DNA of 64,000 nt from Quillaja saponaria (taxonomy: Eukaryota > Streptophyta > Magnoliopsida > Fabales > Quillajaceae). Of this stretch, positions 1-12,155 are shown piece by piece. Both the position numbers and the translations under genes were made by a program. Every line of letters starts with the position of its first letter. Within the stretch, counting starts at the first letter, position 1. The stretch spans positions 33,911,235-33,975,234 of the forward strand of contig CM055607.1 in NCBI GenBank assembly GCA_029379385.1, given 5' to 3'. The notes beneath the pieces are model-generated. The model ran no database searches, was not told the DNA's origin, and saw only the letters and a list, made by a program, of their open reading frames with translations.

Positions 1-905
1 GGAATACCGTCTCAAGAAAGCTAATTCTTTTAGGACATCTAGTTGCTGACTTGACTTAAAGATAGTTGGTTCTTCCATTTGGAAATACTTAGTTAGGAAC
101 ATTATCTCCTCCTCGGTGTTTGTCCTGTAGGTTGGATGGAGCTGAGTTGATTGTTAAGGCGTGATCACCTGGTCATATTTGTCAAAGTGAAATTTTCTGA
201 AGTCAGCTTACTGCTAATACTCCTGAGCGGACTTCTGAAGATGTCATGTAGGTAGGAGGTTACATGAGAAGTTGTGAACATGGATACCCTCCACACCCCT
301 AGTCTGTTATTTTGCTCCATGATGGCCATTGAAGATCGGTTTATGTATTTTAGGATGTTGTATGGTCTCTTCCCTGGTGTTTCTGCTCTCTTTTCATGAT
401 ATTGCACTGATCCTGATATTGTTTTAGCAATATTCAGGGAATGGAAATATGTTCTGTCAAAGCATTCGCCTTGCAGTTCTTATATGTACCCTGCACTGAG
501 GATGATCTAGGTTCATTTGATAGTGGCTAGAATCTAGATTTATGATTGTAACATAATATCATTGCGTCATAATTACTTAGTAGGAAGTGGTTCAGTGCTG
601 ACTAGCTGTTGAATCAGCAATTGCTGTGATTAGCGCCATTGAAGGTTTGAAGTCAAACATGGCTGCGGAAAAAAATTGTAATATTGTCCTTATTCAGAAT
701 TGTAAACCAGATGGAAAAATGTTATTTTTTTGGTTGGTGCTCTTTGTGGTGATGATATTAATAGATGCCTTTTAATTCATGATGCAGTACCATTATCTTG
801 TTGATTAATTGATTTACAGATGGAAATCTTTTGTCCATTATAACTATTAAAACTTACATTGAGATTCTTCACTATGAACAAAAGAAGCTTAGAAGAGCCA
901 TCTTC
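1..905. other. No gene recognised
   Basis: I find no exon series, RNA gene or clear repeat here. The part next to 906 probably holds the 3' UTR of the universal stress protein gene on the minus strand. The rest could be intergenic or the tail of a gene lying outside the window. Confidence 0.4.
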
Positions 906-1693
906 CTATGGATGTTTTACAATTACTACGGGACACTTGGCATGCTTGGCACAATGGTCACTAACACTTCCAAGTAGAGCCCTGCAAGTGAGCAAGAAGT
1001 AGAAAGTATATTCAGATTACCAGAACTTTGTATAAGGAAAAGAAAAAGTGCCCTCAAGAACAGGGGCAGAAAATCTGTTGAACAATGAGTTTATGCCAGG
1101 CTACCTCTTGAAGAACCCATAACCATGGCTCCCCATGACCAAAGTGTCTGCCTTTAGCTTCTCTACTACACTACAGATCACATCTTTAGCATCTCCACTC
1201 CCAACAATCCTCTCCACACTTACCTGCAAAAAGAAAAACGCATCCATAGCCTTATTCACAAAAAAACATACACTGTAAAAAAAGAATCGGGACAATAGAA
1301 AAACAAAAGTAGAACATTTACATCAATGGTGTCCAAGTTCTTGTAAGTAGCTTCAGCTCTCTCCATCACTGAACTCACCAAGTCGTTAGTGTACTTTGTC
1401 ATGGCTGAAATAACATCTCTGGAAAATATGTACCCTGTGAATTATAACTGAAATTAGTCAGACTGAGCTAGTAAGTAGTAACAATATGGAGGGAGAGTGA
1501 CCGGAAAGATGGGATGGGACGAACCTGCAGCGTCGAAGGAGGAGTAGATAGGCGGAGGCGGTTTCACATAGAGAAGGACAACCTTGTTCTTGGTAGCATC
1601 AGCAATCAGATTGCTGATACACCATGACAGGGCATACATGCTCTCCTCGCTCTCATCCACCGCCACCACAATCTTCCTCTCTTTCCTCTCCAT
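906..1693 (-). CDS. Universal stress protein A-like (USP) domain protein
   Basis: Four exons on the minus strand: 1693-1525, 1434-1322, 1223-1105 and 981-906, all with GT-AG introns and a continuous frame, giving 158 aa. The N-terminus has the family signature KIVVAVDESEESMYALSW. The C-terminal part carries the ATP-binding pattern G-x2-G-x9-G-S, seen as GSHG...ALLGS, and this pattern is only completed by joining exons 3 and 4. The protein ends CPVVIVKHP, typical of plant USPs. USPs of this class are small cytosolic nucleotide-binding proteins linked to stress and hypoxia responses; the specific role here is inferred. An in-frame ATG at 1723 would add ten residues that do not resemble the family, so I chose 1693. 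Length matches the usual 150-180 aa. Confidence 0.93.
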
Positions 1694-3275
1694 TTCTGCA
1701 GTGTAGCTCAATGGTTGTGTCATTAGTTGAAAAGCTTTGTAATTTTAGCCTAGAGAAAATTTATTGGCCTTTAAATATGTACAACAACGAAACTGGTATC
1801 AGAATTTATAGAACCTGTCTGAGTGCTTGCCCATGGGTTTGCTAACTTCGGTTTTGAGTACGTCGAATTCGTGTAGATTAAACAACTCTCACTTGTGGTT
1901 TTTTAAGTAAATTAAATTAATTGAGAAGGACTAATTAACTTGTAAGAAAGATATTTTTCATTGTCAACATCTTAGTGCCTGTTGCTGAGCAAATCAAGCT
2001 TTTCATTGACTTGGGGAACCAGCCGCCATGGTAGATTAGCTCAATATTATGTTATAGTTTATTACAACTCAACAAAGATCCATTTTTTATGTTAAAGTAT
2101 TATTTTAGAATTCTCAATTTACACATTATTTTCAAAATAGAGAGTTAAGCTCCACCATTCACTATTTGATCAAAACACTTCATTATCCCAAAGGCCCCGG
2201 AGAATTGGAAAATGTACAAATACTAATACGTGTAAACTCAATAATGCAAACAACTTTAATTTTTGCTAATTGTCATTCAATGCTTGGTCCAAATATGTCA
2301 AGTTGAGTACAGGTTGGTGTCGTTTTCTGTTGCTCCCGATGGTTATACAAATATCTTACATTGAATCTCAAAGATTTTTTTGAATATCTTTATATGTTGG
2401 GATCAAAATTGATATGATCCCACAAATACATGCCATTGAAGCAAATTATAAAAAAAGCGAGAATTTAAATTACAGTCATATTCAAGGAGGCTGCTACATA
2501 CATTTTAAGCTATTATTGAGAGTGCAGTCTACAATACCCAATTCTTTCTTTAGGGTATTTAGTACCCACCCATGTGACATCATCTCATGTAATCATGACC
2601 ATCCATTACATTTAATGAGTTAGTGATGTATGTTAAGTAAAAATAAGTGTCAATTCTATTTTATTCTATAAATTATTATTCATTTTATAATAACCTCTCA
2701 CCAATAAATGATAGAATTAGACACATAATTCATTTTGTTGTCATAATTACTAAATAAATCTACATAATTTAAATTATCTATTAAAACTAACAAATTAATT
2801 AAAAAATAAATTAAATTACCTATCTTTATTTTAATTTTATTTCTAATATTTTTTTAGTTGCTCATTCTTTCTTTTTTTCTAGCAATTGAATTATCTATAT
2901 TGATTGAAATATTATTAATATATTAGATATATTATGTTAAAATAGAATTAATATAAAATATTCAATTTTATAAAAAAATAAAAAATAAAAAAAGATGTTT
3001 TATATATATATATTTTAATAAATACACTTTAGTCTATTTTGAATTAATTTATTAAATTTATTGAATAATTTAAATAAAGAGATTATGAATAGTTGATGAG
3101 AACGTTGGAACCATTTGTATTGTAATTTGGGCTCGAATTCTATTTGTTGGAGAAGTGTGCATTGATTTGATGGTGTAGGGTTTGGCTGGTGGCCAGAAGG
3201 ATTTTGGGTAGAAGGGCTCAATTCTCTATTTTTTTGAATTATATGATATGATTTACAATTAAATATTTAAAAGGT
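1694..3275. other. Upstream and intergenic sequence, AT-rich
   Basis: The first few hundred bases should be the promoter and leader of the minus-strand USP gene. From about 2640 on the sequence becomes very AT-rich with A/T runs and a short TA microsatellite near 3002. I see no supported gene. Short open frames here (2414-2623, 3015-3221) have no recognisable content. Confidence 0.4.
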
Positions 3276-4052
3276 GAAGTCTAGAATTTGGTTTCTAGTC
3301 CAATTCACCGGTCAATGTCACCACCTAGCCCATCATTTACATCATTCCTGCACAAAAGAAATCCATCACCTGCACAAATTGAAACCAAATTTTAAAAATT
3401 TGATTTTACTATACACAGAAAAAAAATTACATATTTTAAGTTAAAAAAATTTCATATAAATTGAAAAATTACATATTTTAAGTTAAAAAAATTTCATATA
3501 AATTGAAAAATTAACTATACTTTTAAATTTAAAAAATATCATAAAATTTAAAATTTTAACATATCATACACTATAATAAAAAAAATATATATCATATACT
3601 ATAAATTTAAAAATTATTATACATTTTAAATTTTAAAAATATTATGCACTATAAATTTAAAAACTATCATAAACTCTAAATATAAAAAATATCATACACT
3701 CTAAGATTAAAAATTATCATGCATTATAAATTTAAAATTTATTATACATTTTAAAATTATCATAAACTTTATAAAATATCATAACGATAAATTTATAAAT
3801 TATCATACAAGTTAAAATTTAAAAATTATAAAAATTTGTCACATATTTTAAAATTATCATATATTTTAAGTTTTAAAAATTATCAAAATTCATTAGACAA
3901 ATAGTGAAATCAGATTTTTAACATCCAGTTTCAGTTTGTGCAGGTGGTGGGTCTCTTTTGTGCAAGGATGGTGTAAACAGTGAGCCAGCATGGTGACATG
4001 GACTGGTGATTTGGACCTAGAAACTGAATTTTTAAAATCTAGTTTTAGACTT
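3276..4052. mobile_element. Long-armed inverted-repeat (foldback/MITE-like) element
   Basis: The sequence from about 3276 to 3415 is repeated in inverted orientation at about 3905-4052. For example ctgcacaaaagaaatccatc on the left matches, with a few changes, the reverse complement of gatgggtctcttttgtgcaa-type sequence on the right, and both ends contain a TTTCTAG...TCACC block. The arms are about 130-150 bp and roughly 80-85% alike by eye. They flank a core of about 490 bp that is almost pure A/T and built of decayed short repeats of the type TATCATAxACTxTAAATTTAAAAAT. There is no coding capacity, so this would be a non-autonomous element. I could not define a clear target-site duplication, so the superfamily (Mutator-like or foldback) is open. 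Confidence 0.6.
3422..3505. repeat. Two-copy 42-bp direct repeat inside the inverted-repeat element
   Basis: A 42-bp unit beginning aaaaattacatattttaag occurs twice in perfect or near-perfect tandem, at 3422-3463 and 3464-3505. It lies at the left edge of the AT-rich core of the surrounding element. The core after it continues with more diverged, shorter repeats. Confidence 0.8.
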
Positions 4053-7000
4053 ATTCTATTTTGACTATTTAATTATAATATTATCATATTATTCAAAAAT
4101 ATTAAAAATTAGGACCCTTGTATCCAAAAACCCATAACATAGCTAGCAAAACTAGGAATGAACAAGGAACAGAGTCCAATGATCAGTCACCAAATTCAGG
4201 CCTAAGCAAAAAAGAACATATGCTTGCTATTTAAATAATTACTTCAATGGCTGCAGAGTTTTTTTCTCCTTAAAAAGGATCAGGAATATTTGAGCTTGAG
4301 GATATATTTCATTATACTAAATCTACAACTACTTTATTTTCTTAGTGTGAATTTGATTTAATTTAATTTCCTAGATCCTTTCACGATAATATTTATTTTC
4401 TTCTCGTTGATGAATTTTTTCTAAAAATCTTTCAGCTACAAAACAGAGGAGACACCCTTGAGGCCTTGACCCTACGTCGCTACCCTAAATCAGAAAAATG
4501 TGTCTAAAGGAAGGTTATTGTCAGCTACCATAGAAAATACACACCTGAAACGAAAATGACCTATTGAGTTTTCCATACTATTGTACTACTACTTGTTTGT
4601 CCAAAAAATTATTTTAGAAACCTGCCTCACCCCTCATATGTAAGTTAGTATAAAAAAGTTGCATTCGGTTAAGGTATACTCCAACTGGGCTGTCACATAG
4701 CCCTATATATTTTAATACTTACCAATAGGAAATTCTGGTCTGTGGGCCAAAAAACCTGGAACTGCTCCGCGGTACCAATCAGCAACCCAACTTTGATGCT
4801 GGCCCGTGCAATTTAATCAGCTTCCGGAGCCTATAACTATAAAGCTTATCTCAAAGACACAACACTTCACGTTACTTGAGGTTAGTTATACTTATCCATA
4901 CCTCAACTTTGAAGCTAAGCTTTCAAGTTTTCAACTACTCTAATTCTTAAACTCTCACCCTTCGCTCCTAATCAAAAGGTTAATTTAAACATCATATGAT
5001 AAGTTTATCTTTTGTGTCATCGAAACTAAAAGTTTCATAAAATTTTATTCTCTAAATGCCACAACATCTTCTAAAAATTTTAATATACAAAATTCTCTAA
5101 ATATTACAATATCTTTTAAGAATTTAAACTCTTTATCTTAAACTAAAATAAAAATTTAAAAATCCAATTTGATTTGTTTTTATTTTATACTCGGAAGAAA
5201 CCTAAAATAATATATTCATAATTAGTTAGTTGGTAGAGTTTAATTTCATTAATAATCTCAAAATTTTGTCTATTACAAAAAAATAAAAATTGAATAATCA
5301 ATCTATTTCAATGGGTAGTATTTGCAAGCTAATTGGGCGGCTAAGATTAGGTCTGCTCATATAAGCACCAAATGTCCACGAATGCAAGCAAGTGCCGACT
5401 CATTGCTTGAATGTTGAAAAAGTTGAAATTTTGGACGTGCCACGTGTGAAGTTTCTAAATGACAAGGATTGGTCATAATATTTAAATATTTATAAGAGAC
5501 GTCTGACGATGAGAACCAAGGAGGATAAGTTTCAGATTTCTAATACTAAACTATCATACTGAAGCAGATTATAAAGAAAATAAATCTTTCTTCCTAATTA
5601 TTTTAAATAAAATATTCAAATAACTGGATCGGAAGAGAAAGATGAACATCAATGATAGTGGCATGAGGTGTCAAATGGGGCCCACTGAATCACTGTTACT
5701 CATGCTTGATAATGCATTTCGGGGAGCGCGTTGTCCTAAATATTTTTTGTTTCCTTAATCATAAAGCGGGGCCCAGCATTTTAAATTTCAGGTTGTTCCT
5801 TACCGCTGATGATAGATCAGATGTTCCAGTTTCAAACCTAAAGAAAGAATTTCCAACTGTAAGCGCAGGGCAAGGTCAAATATTCAAAGCTTCCGTGTTA
5901 TTATTGTCATTAAACAAATAATACATATACCAACAAATAACAAAAAGATCACACTCACTTAATTTTCTTTTAATTTTTATCACAATTGATATTATGAGAT
6001 CGATGAGGCCTTAATAAGAAACTTTAATTTAAATATCATCATTAATTAATTTTTATATATTTATAAATTTTTATTATCTTAAATTATGTATGAATATTTG
6101 AAGTTAATAAAAAATAATAATTGTGAAGTCCAACTTGTCAACAACTCAACTTACATTACTTGACCTATCCACATTTCTCTTAATATCAGCCCTCCTCAGT
6201 CAAATAAGGAATTAACTAACACTTACATTTTGAAACAAATTTGTGTAACAGTAATAAGGTCATTATAATCTTCAATTTCCTTGTAGAAATAGATTTTTGT
6301 TTCCTTTTGTTGTTACAAAAAGAACTTGAAAATAATTTTATAATAAATAGCATTGCAATCAAGGACAGAAATTAATTAGTTTGGTAATGCAAATTTGTTA
6401 CATTTATTTTCAAACCCCAAACATGTTTACTTAACACATTCAAAGTGGCATAGACGTGTTTAAATGATATGAACGTCCCATAAATTCAACTAATGAAAAC
6501 AAAACAAAGGTATCAAATTATTTCAATAAAAAAAAAATCATGAACATTTTTTAATTATGATTGTTATGTTTTAATCATTGACTTGAAAGTGAGTAGTGGG
6601 AAAGCCAATAAAATAAAGAATATTGTTATTTTTATGGTGAGACAATTGTCTGGTGACAATTTCTAAATATTTTTTATTTTTTATTATATGTGAAATACAT
6701 CAAAGAGAGAACTCAAATGAAAATAGTGTCATCAACCTAAGGCTAAAACAAATGTCTTTTCTTTACATGCCCTTATTATTATTATTATTATTTTGTTTCA
6801 AGCAAAGATTTTGTTGGAGAAAAATCATTCATTGTCATAATTATTTTGGCTACTACTCTCCTAAATTGAGAGAAAAGGAAATATGAATAAATAGTTGGGT
6901 CTCCAAATAAATTGAAATAAAAGAAAAATATAAATACTAAAATTTGATTTTATGCTTGAGTTTATTGTGTAAAATGAAGTTTTATTACTTTACCAAAAAA

Positions 7001-7200
7001 AAAAAAAAAAAAGTTTTATTCGACTTGTACAAGCTTCTCGGCATATTTATGACGTCAGATTTCAAACGTTCATACAGATAGAATGAAAATAATAAATAGA
7101 AGGCCGTACTGATTAGTATTATCCGTTTTCTAAAACACAAGGGTAGTTTCGGTATATTATTCCTTTTCTTTTATTTAAAGTCCATCCCCCGCAGCCCAGA
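4053..7200. other. Intergenic, AT-rich, no gene recognised
   Basis: No supported exon or RNA gene. There is a G-box-like CACGTG in the 5440-5460 stretch and scattered A/T runs, including a long A run near 6994-7012. The last 50-100 bases hold a TTTATTTAAAG TATA-like element at about 7170-7180 and a GAGA-rich stretch at 7225-7245 that fit the promoter and leader of the following RING-CH gene. Confidence 0.4.
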
Positions 7201-7303
7201 CAAACAAACAGAAACAGAAACAGAGTTAGAGAGAGACAGAGAGAATTTGAAATTTAAGAGAGATTTTTTTCGAGAAACTGAGAGAATTTGGTGTCCAAAA
7301 AAT

Positions 7304-9697
7304 ATGGGAGAGGTTGTATTGTTTGTCGAGGATTTGAAAACAATTTCTCTCTGTAGAATATGTCATGAAGAAGAATTTGAGAGCTGCAAGAGCTTGGAAG
7401 CTCCTTGTGCTTGTTCTGGTACGGTTAAGGTAAATTCAAATATTGCTCTGTTCTTCTAGGTTTGTATTTTTTGATCTGTTTCTGAAAATGACCACAATAA
7501 CTTTCTTTTCTGCTCTTATTGTTTTTCAGTTTGCACACAGAGATTGTATACAGAGGTGGTGCGATGAGAAAGGAAGTACAACATGTGAAATATGTCTGCA
7601 GGTATGAGTTTTGAAGAACTTTTTTGAAAACATTACTGGGTTTTAGTTTTTAATTTGTATTATTGTGAAAGCTATGTCTTTTCTTTTTTAAAAAGCTCTT
7701 GGTTGTCTTTTCTACTTGATATGCAGTCATTTTCTGGATTGGAAGTTGTCTAATACTTTGTTCATATCGTTTTTCTGTTCTGTTTTGCGTTTGGGTGCTT
7801 CAATTTTTTTGTCTTTTGCCTATCTTTACTTTGTTTTTAAGTCTCTCACTCTCTCTCCCTCCTCCTCTCCGTATTACTAAATTTGGTACTTCCATTGTGT
7901 TTTAATCGTTTTTGCTTTGTAGAATATGGTTGCAGGAAAATGGGGTCTATGGACAATTTAGGAAATATACTCTTATTTCTTCTATGAACATTTTTGCTAG
8001 AACCCAATTCTTATTCCTAGGTTTTAAAGCATAGTCCCTTGTGAAAATAAAATAGTTCTACTTGATTTGAACGTACACAGAGTCTCACCTACTAACTTAG
8101 CTTTTAGTGAAATGGTTATTTGACATAGTAACACAGCCTCTATGATCATGTGGTCATGAGTTTTGTGAAGTGTAACAGATGGATGGATGCAGCTGATGAC
8201 AGGTGACCTTTTTCTTTTTCTTTTGCAGCAATATGAACCCGGATACACTGCAGCTCCAAAGAAATCTCAGCTAATTGATGCTGCAGTGACCATTAGGTAA
8301 TTTTAATCATTTTTTTTTCACCCAAAAAGAAAAGGAAAAAAGAAAACTTTAGCCATTTATAGTTGATTAACTGAGAAAAGGCTTGTGCATTATTGAATGA
8401 TGCCTCAATTACAATTTTAAGGCACCTAACTTTTCGGACACATATTTTAATTGAAGCAAACCAGTTGTGCTTTACAACTAATTGATTGTTAACATAGACC
8501 ATCTTTATTAATTCTTAAATTCGGAATGCTTTGACTAAACTACGTTGGAATATTCTGCTTTCTCTAGTGAACTAATTAGTTGTGATGATTGTTCTTACAG
8601 ACATAGCCTGCAGATTCCAAGAAATGAGCACGAACCACTAAACTCAACCTTACGAGTGTCAAGGGAGAATGAGTATTCTCAATGCACGTCTGGGGCAGAT
8701 AGAGGTGCATCTTGCTGTAGATCAGTGGCTCTAATTGTGAGCTTTCTCTCTGTAAATCACTGATTGAACCTTAATACTGGCAACCGGAATTGGTGTATAA
8801 TACATGTTTATTAGTGTAATTGGACACTAATTGTAATGAAAAATGAATCAAAGGGTGCCTCTGCTGCCCAAGTTTATCTGACTCTTTCTTTGCTCTATGG
8901 TACTCACTACTCACACAAGGCCAAGAGCTACGACTTTTTTGTTTGATGGGAAAAAGCTACATAGACCTAAAATATATGTTGTCCAAAGAAACATCAACTT
9001 TTTTGTGTTAGTAATATTTAGTTATTTTGACGGTTGGCCAATATTGGGGCCACAAACTCAACCAATTTGAAAGGGCACTATGGAAGCTTACTTACCCAAC
9101 AGTACTTTTAACTCTACTTTGCATTTTCTTTGCATGCATTTCTTCTTCTGGAGTAATTTTGTAATTGATTAATTCTATGAAGTTATTGAAACTTGTTACT
9201 CAATTTTGCAGCTTACAGTCATCTTGCTAGTGAGACATCTGTTTGCAGTACTGACCACTGGAACGGAAGATTATCCGTTCACACTTCTTACGGTAAGTAC
9301 CTGTTTTGAAAAAAGAAAACAGAAATAGAAAGAGTATCAAATTTTAATCATTTGTATATGTATATTCTAACAGATCGGTTGATCTAATTGTCTTGCTTTG
9401 CCTCATCTTCCAGATACTCATTTTAAGAGCCAGCGGAATTGTTATCCCAATGTACATAATAGTTAGGATAATCACAGGAATTCAAAACAGTATCAGAAAA
9501 CAATATCAGGTTAGCTACCTTCATTTCTTGTTATACTGGAATGAATTTTCAATTGCAATAGTTTGAAATTACTTTCATTCATATAAAACTGCAACTGAGG
9601 CCATGAATGTTCTTCTGTGTGGCAGGATTCTGAAAGTAACATCACAATCTTAGAAAGAGAATATGAAGACATTGAGCAGCACGATCATTTAGTTTAA
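7304..9697 (+). CDS. RING-CH (RINGv/MARCH-type) membrane E3 ubiquitin ligase
   Basis: Seven exons: 7304-7429, 7530-7601, 8229-8296, 8601-8736, 9212-9292, 9414-9509 and 9626-9697, giving 216 aa. Residues about 17-65 form a C4HC3 RING-CH domain: CRIC, then CAC, then H-x2-C in FAHRDC, then CEIC, with a Trp in QRWC. This type of zinc finger binds E2 enzymes. It is followed by [12 protein letters not shown], a short linker found in the plant RINGv/DUF3675 group, a polar region, and two hydrophobic segments at the end ([14 protein letters not shown] and [19 protein letters not shown]). The protein is therefore predicted to be a membrane-anchored ubiquitin ligase acting on membrane proteins; substrates are unknown. 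The start is the first ATG in frame with the RING and follows an A-rich context (aaaaaatATG). Confidence 0.92.
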
Positions 9698-10689
9698 AGT
9701 TTAGATACACTAATGGCCATGGGTTTTCATATTTCCATATGTATCAGAGCATTATGCTGATTCTCATGTTGTCAAAATTCCAACATTTTGGGTATTCATC
9801 AATGAAAAAAGGGAAAAAAAAAAAAAGAAAATTCAGATTGAGATGTATCTCTTTGGTATTTTATATCAGTAGAGCTCTCACATTTTGGACTTGATTTCTA
9901 TTTCACATTTTGAAGTTCACTCAGAGCTAATGCAAAAAGTTTCTAAAGACTCATGGTCACTCAAATTTGCAGCAACATTGATCATTTTTGCATAATAGCT
10001 CCCAGTTTACCAACCAAGCTTTGGCTGAGACAGTGTTTCAAAAAGATAATTTCTGTACATGATGGGGAAGTCCGGAAATAAAAACTAGGAAGAAAGGAAA
10101 AACGAGACTTAAATATGCAAGAAAGCATTGAAAGAAACTATGTTTGAGCAGCGTAGTTGGAATTTTCAAGTGTCATTTGTTTGCTAGGCACATTTTAGGT
10201 TTTCCAAAAATGATGCACAAGAGTCATGCTGTCTACCAAATTAGTGAAAACCCTTTATGCTAAAGGTTTCCTTGAAAGAAAATACAAAAAGAATCTTACT
10301 AGCTAACTGTAGCAATACCGCAACAAAGCTTTTAGGCCATGCCCCAGTGCAACCTGTAAAGAAATATTACTTCCTCTAGACCTCCAATTCCATTACCAAC
10401 TTGACATGCCATGTGGCAGAGTAAGACCTCTATAAAGCATCAAAAGCCTAATGAGAAATATTCTCAATGATGAGAGAAACAGTTTCGAGTCAATTATCTA
10501 TTCTGGGAAAAAATAGAGAGAAATGAAAAGAATACAGAAAACAGTAACAAGGACAAGCAAAAATGAAGCTTCTAAAAGCTGTTTCAAGCAAATGTTTAGA
10601 GCACATGACTTTCAGGAGACCTCATGGTTGCTTTTTTCAATTCTAAATTTTAGTTTCAGGGAGTATTTATGTTGTACAAAAACCATATA
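9698..10689. other. 3' flank of the RING-CH gene and intergenic sequence
   Basis: The first 150 bases or so are likely the 3' UTR; an A run lies at about 9815-9825. No further gene is supported. Confidence 0.4.
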
Positions 10690-11331
10690 TTAGAAGCATA
10701 AAAGTGGAAGATGTCTGGAGAGATGAACTACATCACTATAGTAGGAGCTTACTCCCCGAACCACAATTTCTGTGCTTTCTGATAGCAAATCTTTCTGGGG
10801 CATCCCCAGTTGCGACCTTGTGATCAAAACCATTAGAGGCTCCTGGCAAGGCATCCACTGGAAACAGAATGGACATTGAATAAGTGAAATAGAGGCTCCT
10901 GGCATCCACATCACACAGACAACGACCCAGATATAAAATAAATAAGTAATTCCATACTGCATTTTATAAGTAGCATATGTTAAAAAATAATCCAAAAAGA
11001 TAAAAAATTCCTCATTGAATAAGTGATACGAAGTTTGGAACATCAACCGAAACACAGACATGCACTTGATTGTAACATCATCACTCTCAGAATTACACGT
11101 AGGCACCATAAACTTAACCTTAGAACCTCCCCTAGCCACACCCTGATTGTTTTACTCTTCTTAGCAGAATCCAATTGCCCTCCACTGTCCACTTTTCGAT
11201 TTCTGTTCTCGACTTTGCCACCCCGTTTTCCTGTCAACCTCACTGATTCAATCTCCAATTCCATATCTTCGTCACCATCACCACCATTTTCAACTACCTC
11301 ATTCTTCCCCCAATCTTCGTCACATGGTTGA
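10690..11331 (-). pseudogene. Possible gene remnant of unknown family
   Basis: On the minus strand two overlapping open stretches read as plausible protein with charged composition. One, from about 11331 down to 11120, reads with acidic residues (GDGDEDMELEIES) followed by a basic stretch (KRGGKVENRNRKVDSGGQ). A second, in another frame, covers 11139-10690 and is 149 codons long, unusual for spacer DNA this AT-rich. The change of frame, the lack of splice signals and the lack of a recognisable domain suggest decayed or captured coding sequence. It could equally be a chance open frame or a non-coding transcript. I do not recognise a family. Confidence 0.2.
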
Positions 11332-12155
11332 ATTTTTATTTATTTTTGATAAATGGTTGAATTTGTTTTCAAATTGCAAGGTACAAAACAATTTTTTGGA
11401 GGTGCTCCTAACATCTATTAAACTTTTTCTTTTCCCTAAGATATATTAACAATTTGGAGTACACGTGAACATAAAACACGTGAAAAATGGAAACTATTTT
11501 CCACAACTAGAAACTTCAAAATTGTCAAATAATTTGATTTCGATGGATATTGTTCTTTTTCAGGCATATTTTCCATGTATGTTGAAAAGAACCTCAAACA
11601 TATTTCGAATCATATCAAATAAACAGTACAAACTTAACCATATAAATATAGTTTCAGTCTTATCAGATACAAAAGAACAAAAAGAATACATTTCTATTAG
11701 CTTTTTTACTCCATTATTTAGAGATAAAATGAAGAATTGTTGTCTCCTCAAAGGAATTTTTTTTGAATAATTGGTTGTTCAGTAATGGTGGACAAAGCCT
11801 ATGTTCGCACAGAACAATGGAGTTTGTTTCTAAAGTTCCTATTCATAAATGGGTTCAAAGATTTCAATTGTGAACAAACAGGGTCCTAATGCACCAAGTG
11901 ATTAAAGATCTCGGTCATCACAAAAAAAGGAAACTAATGTAGATTCAGAAAAAAGTTCCAAAAACAAGCGAGATTTGACTTTCCATTTTTGAAATTATAA
12001 TAGTACAAGAATATCAATCTTAGGATAATATTTCCTGCTAATGTTATGCCAAGACAATCTATAGTTTAGGGTTTAAACTTTTTTCCCTTCGGTGGTTCAG
12101 TATATGTATAATTTTTAACAGAGAGAGGTGTGGTTGATCAAAACAAGAAGAAACC
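11332..12155. other. Intergenic; promoter side of the CKI1-like gene
   Basis: AT-rich spacer with no supported gene. The stretch before 12156 should contain the promoter and leader of the kinase gene; a tatatgtataattttt sequence at about 12100-12116 is TATA-like, some 40-55 bp before the ATG, so the leader would be short if it is used. Confidence 0.35.

Noticed and set aside
3400..3900. A possible CRISPR-like or satellite array
   Set aside because: The repeats are irregular A/T-rich blocks without constant spacers, within a plant transposon-like element; only one 42-bp unit is truly tandem.
7247..7303. An N-terminal extension of the RING-CH protein
   Set aside because: It would need a TTG start; the first ATG in frame is at 7304 and directly precedes the conserved region.
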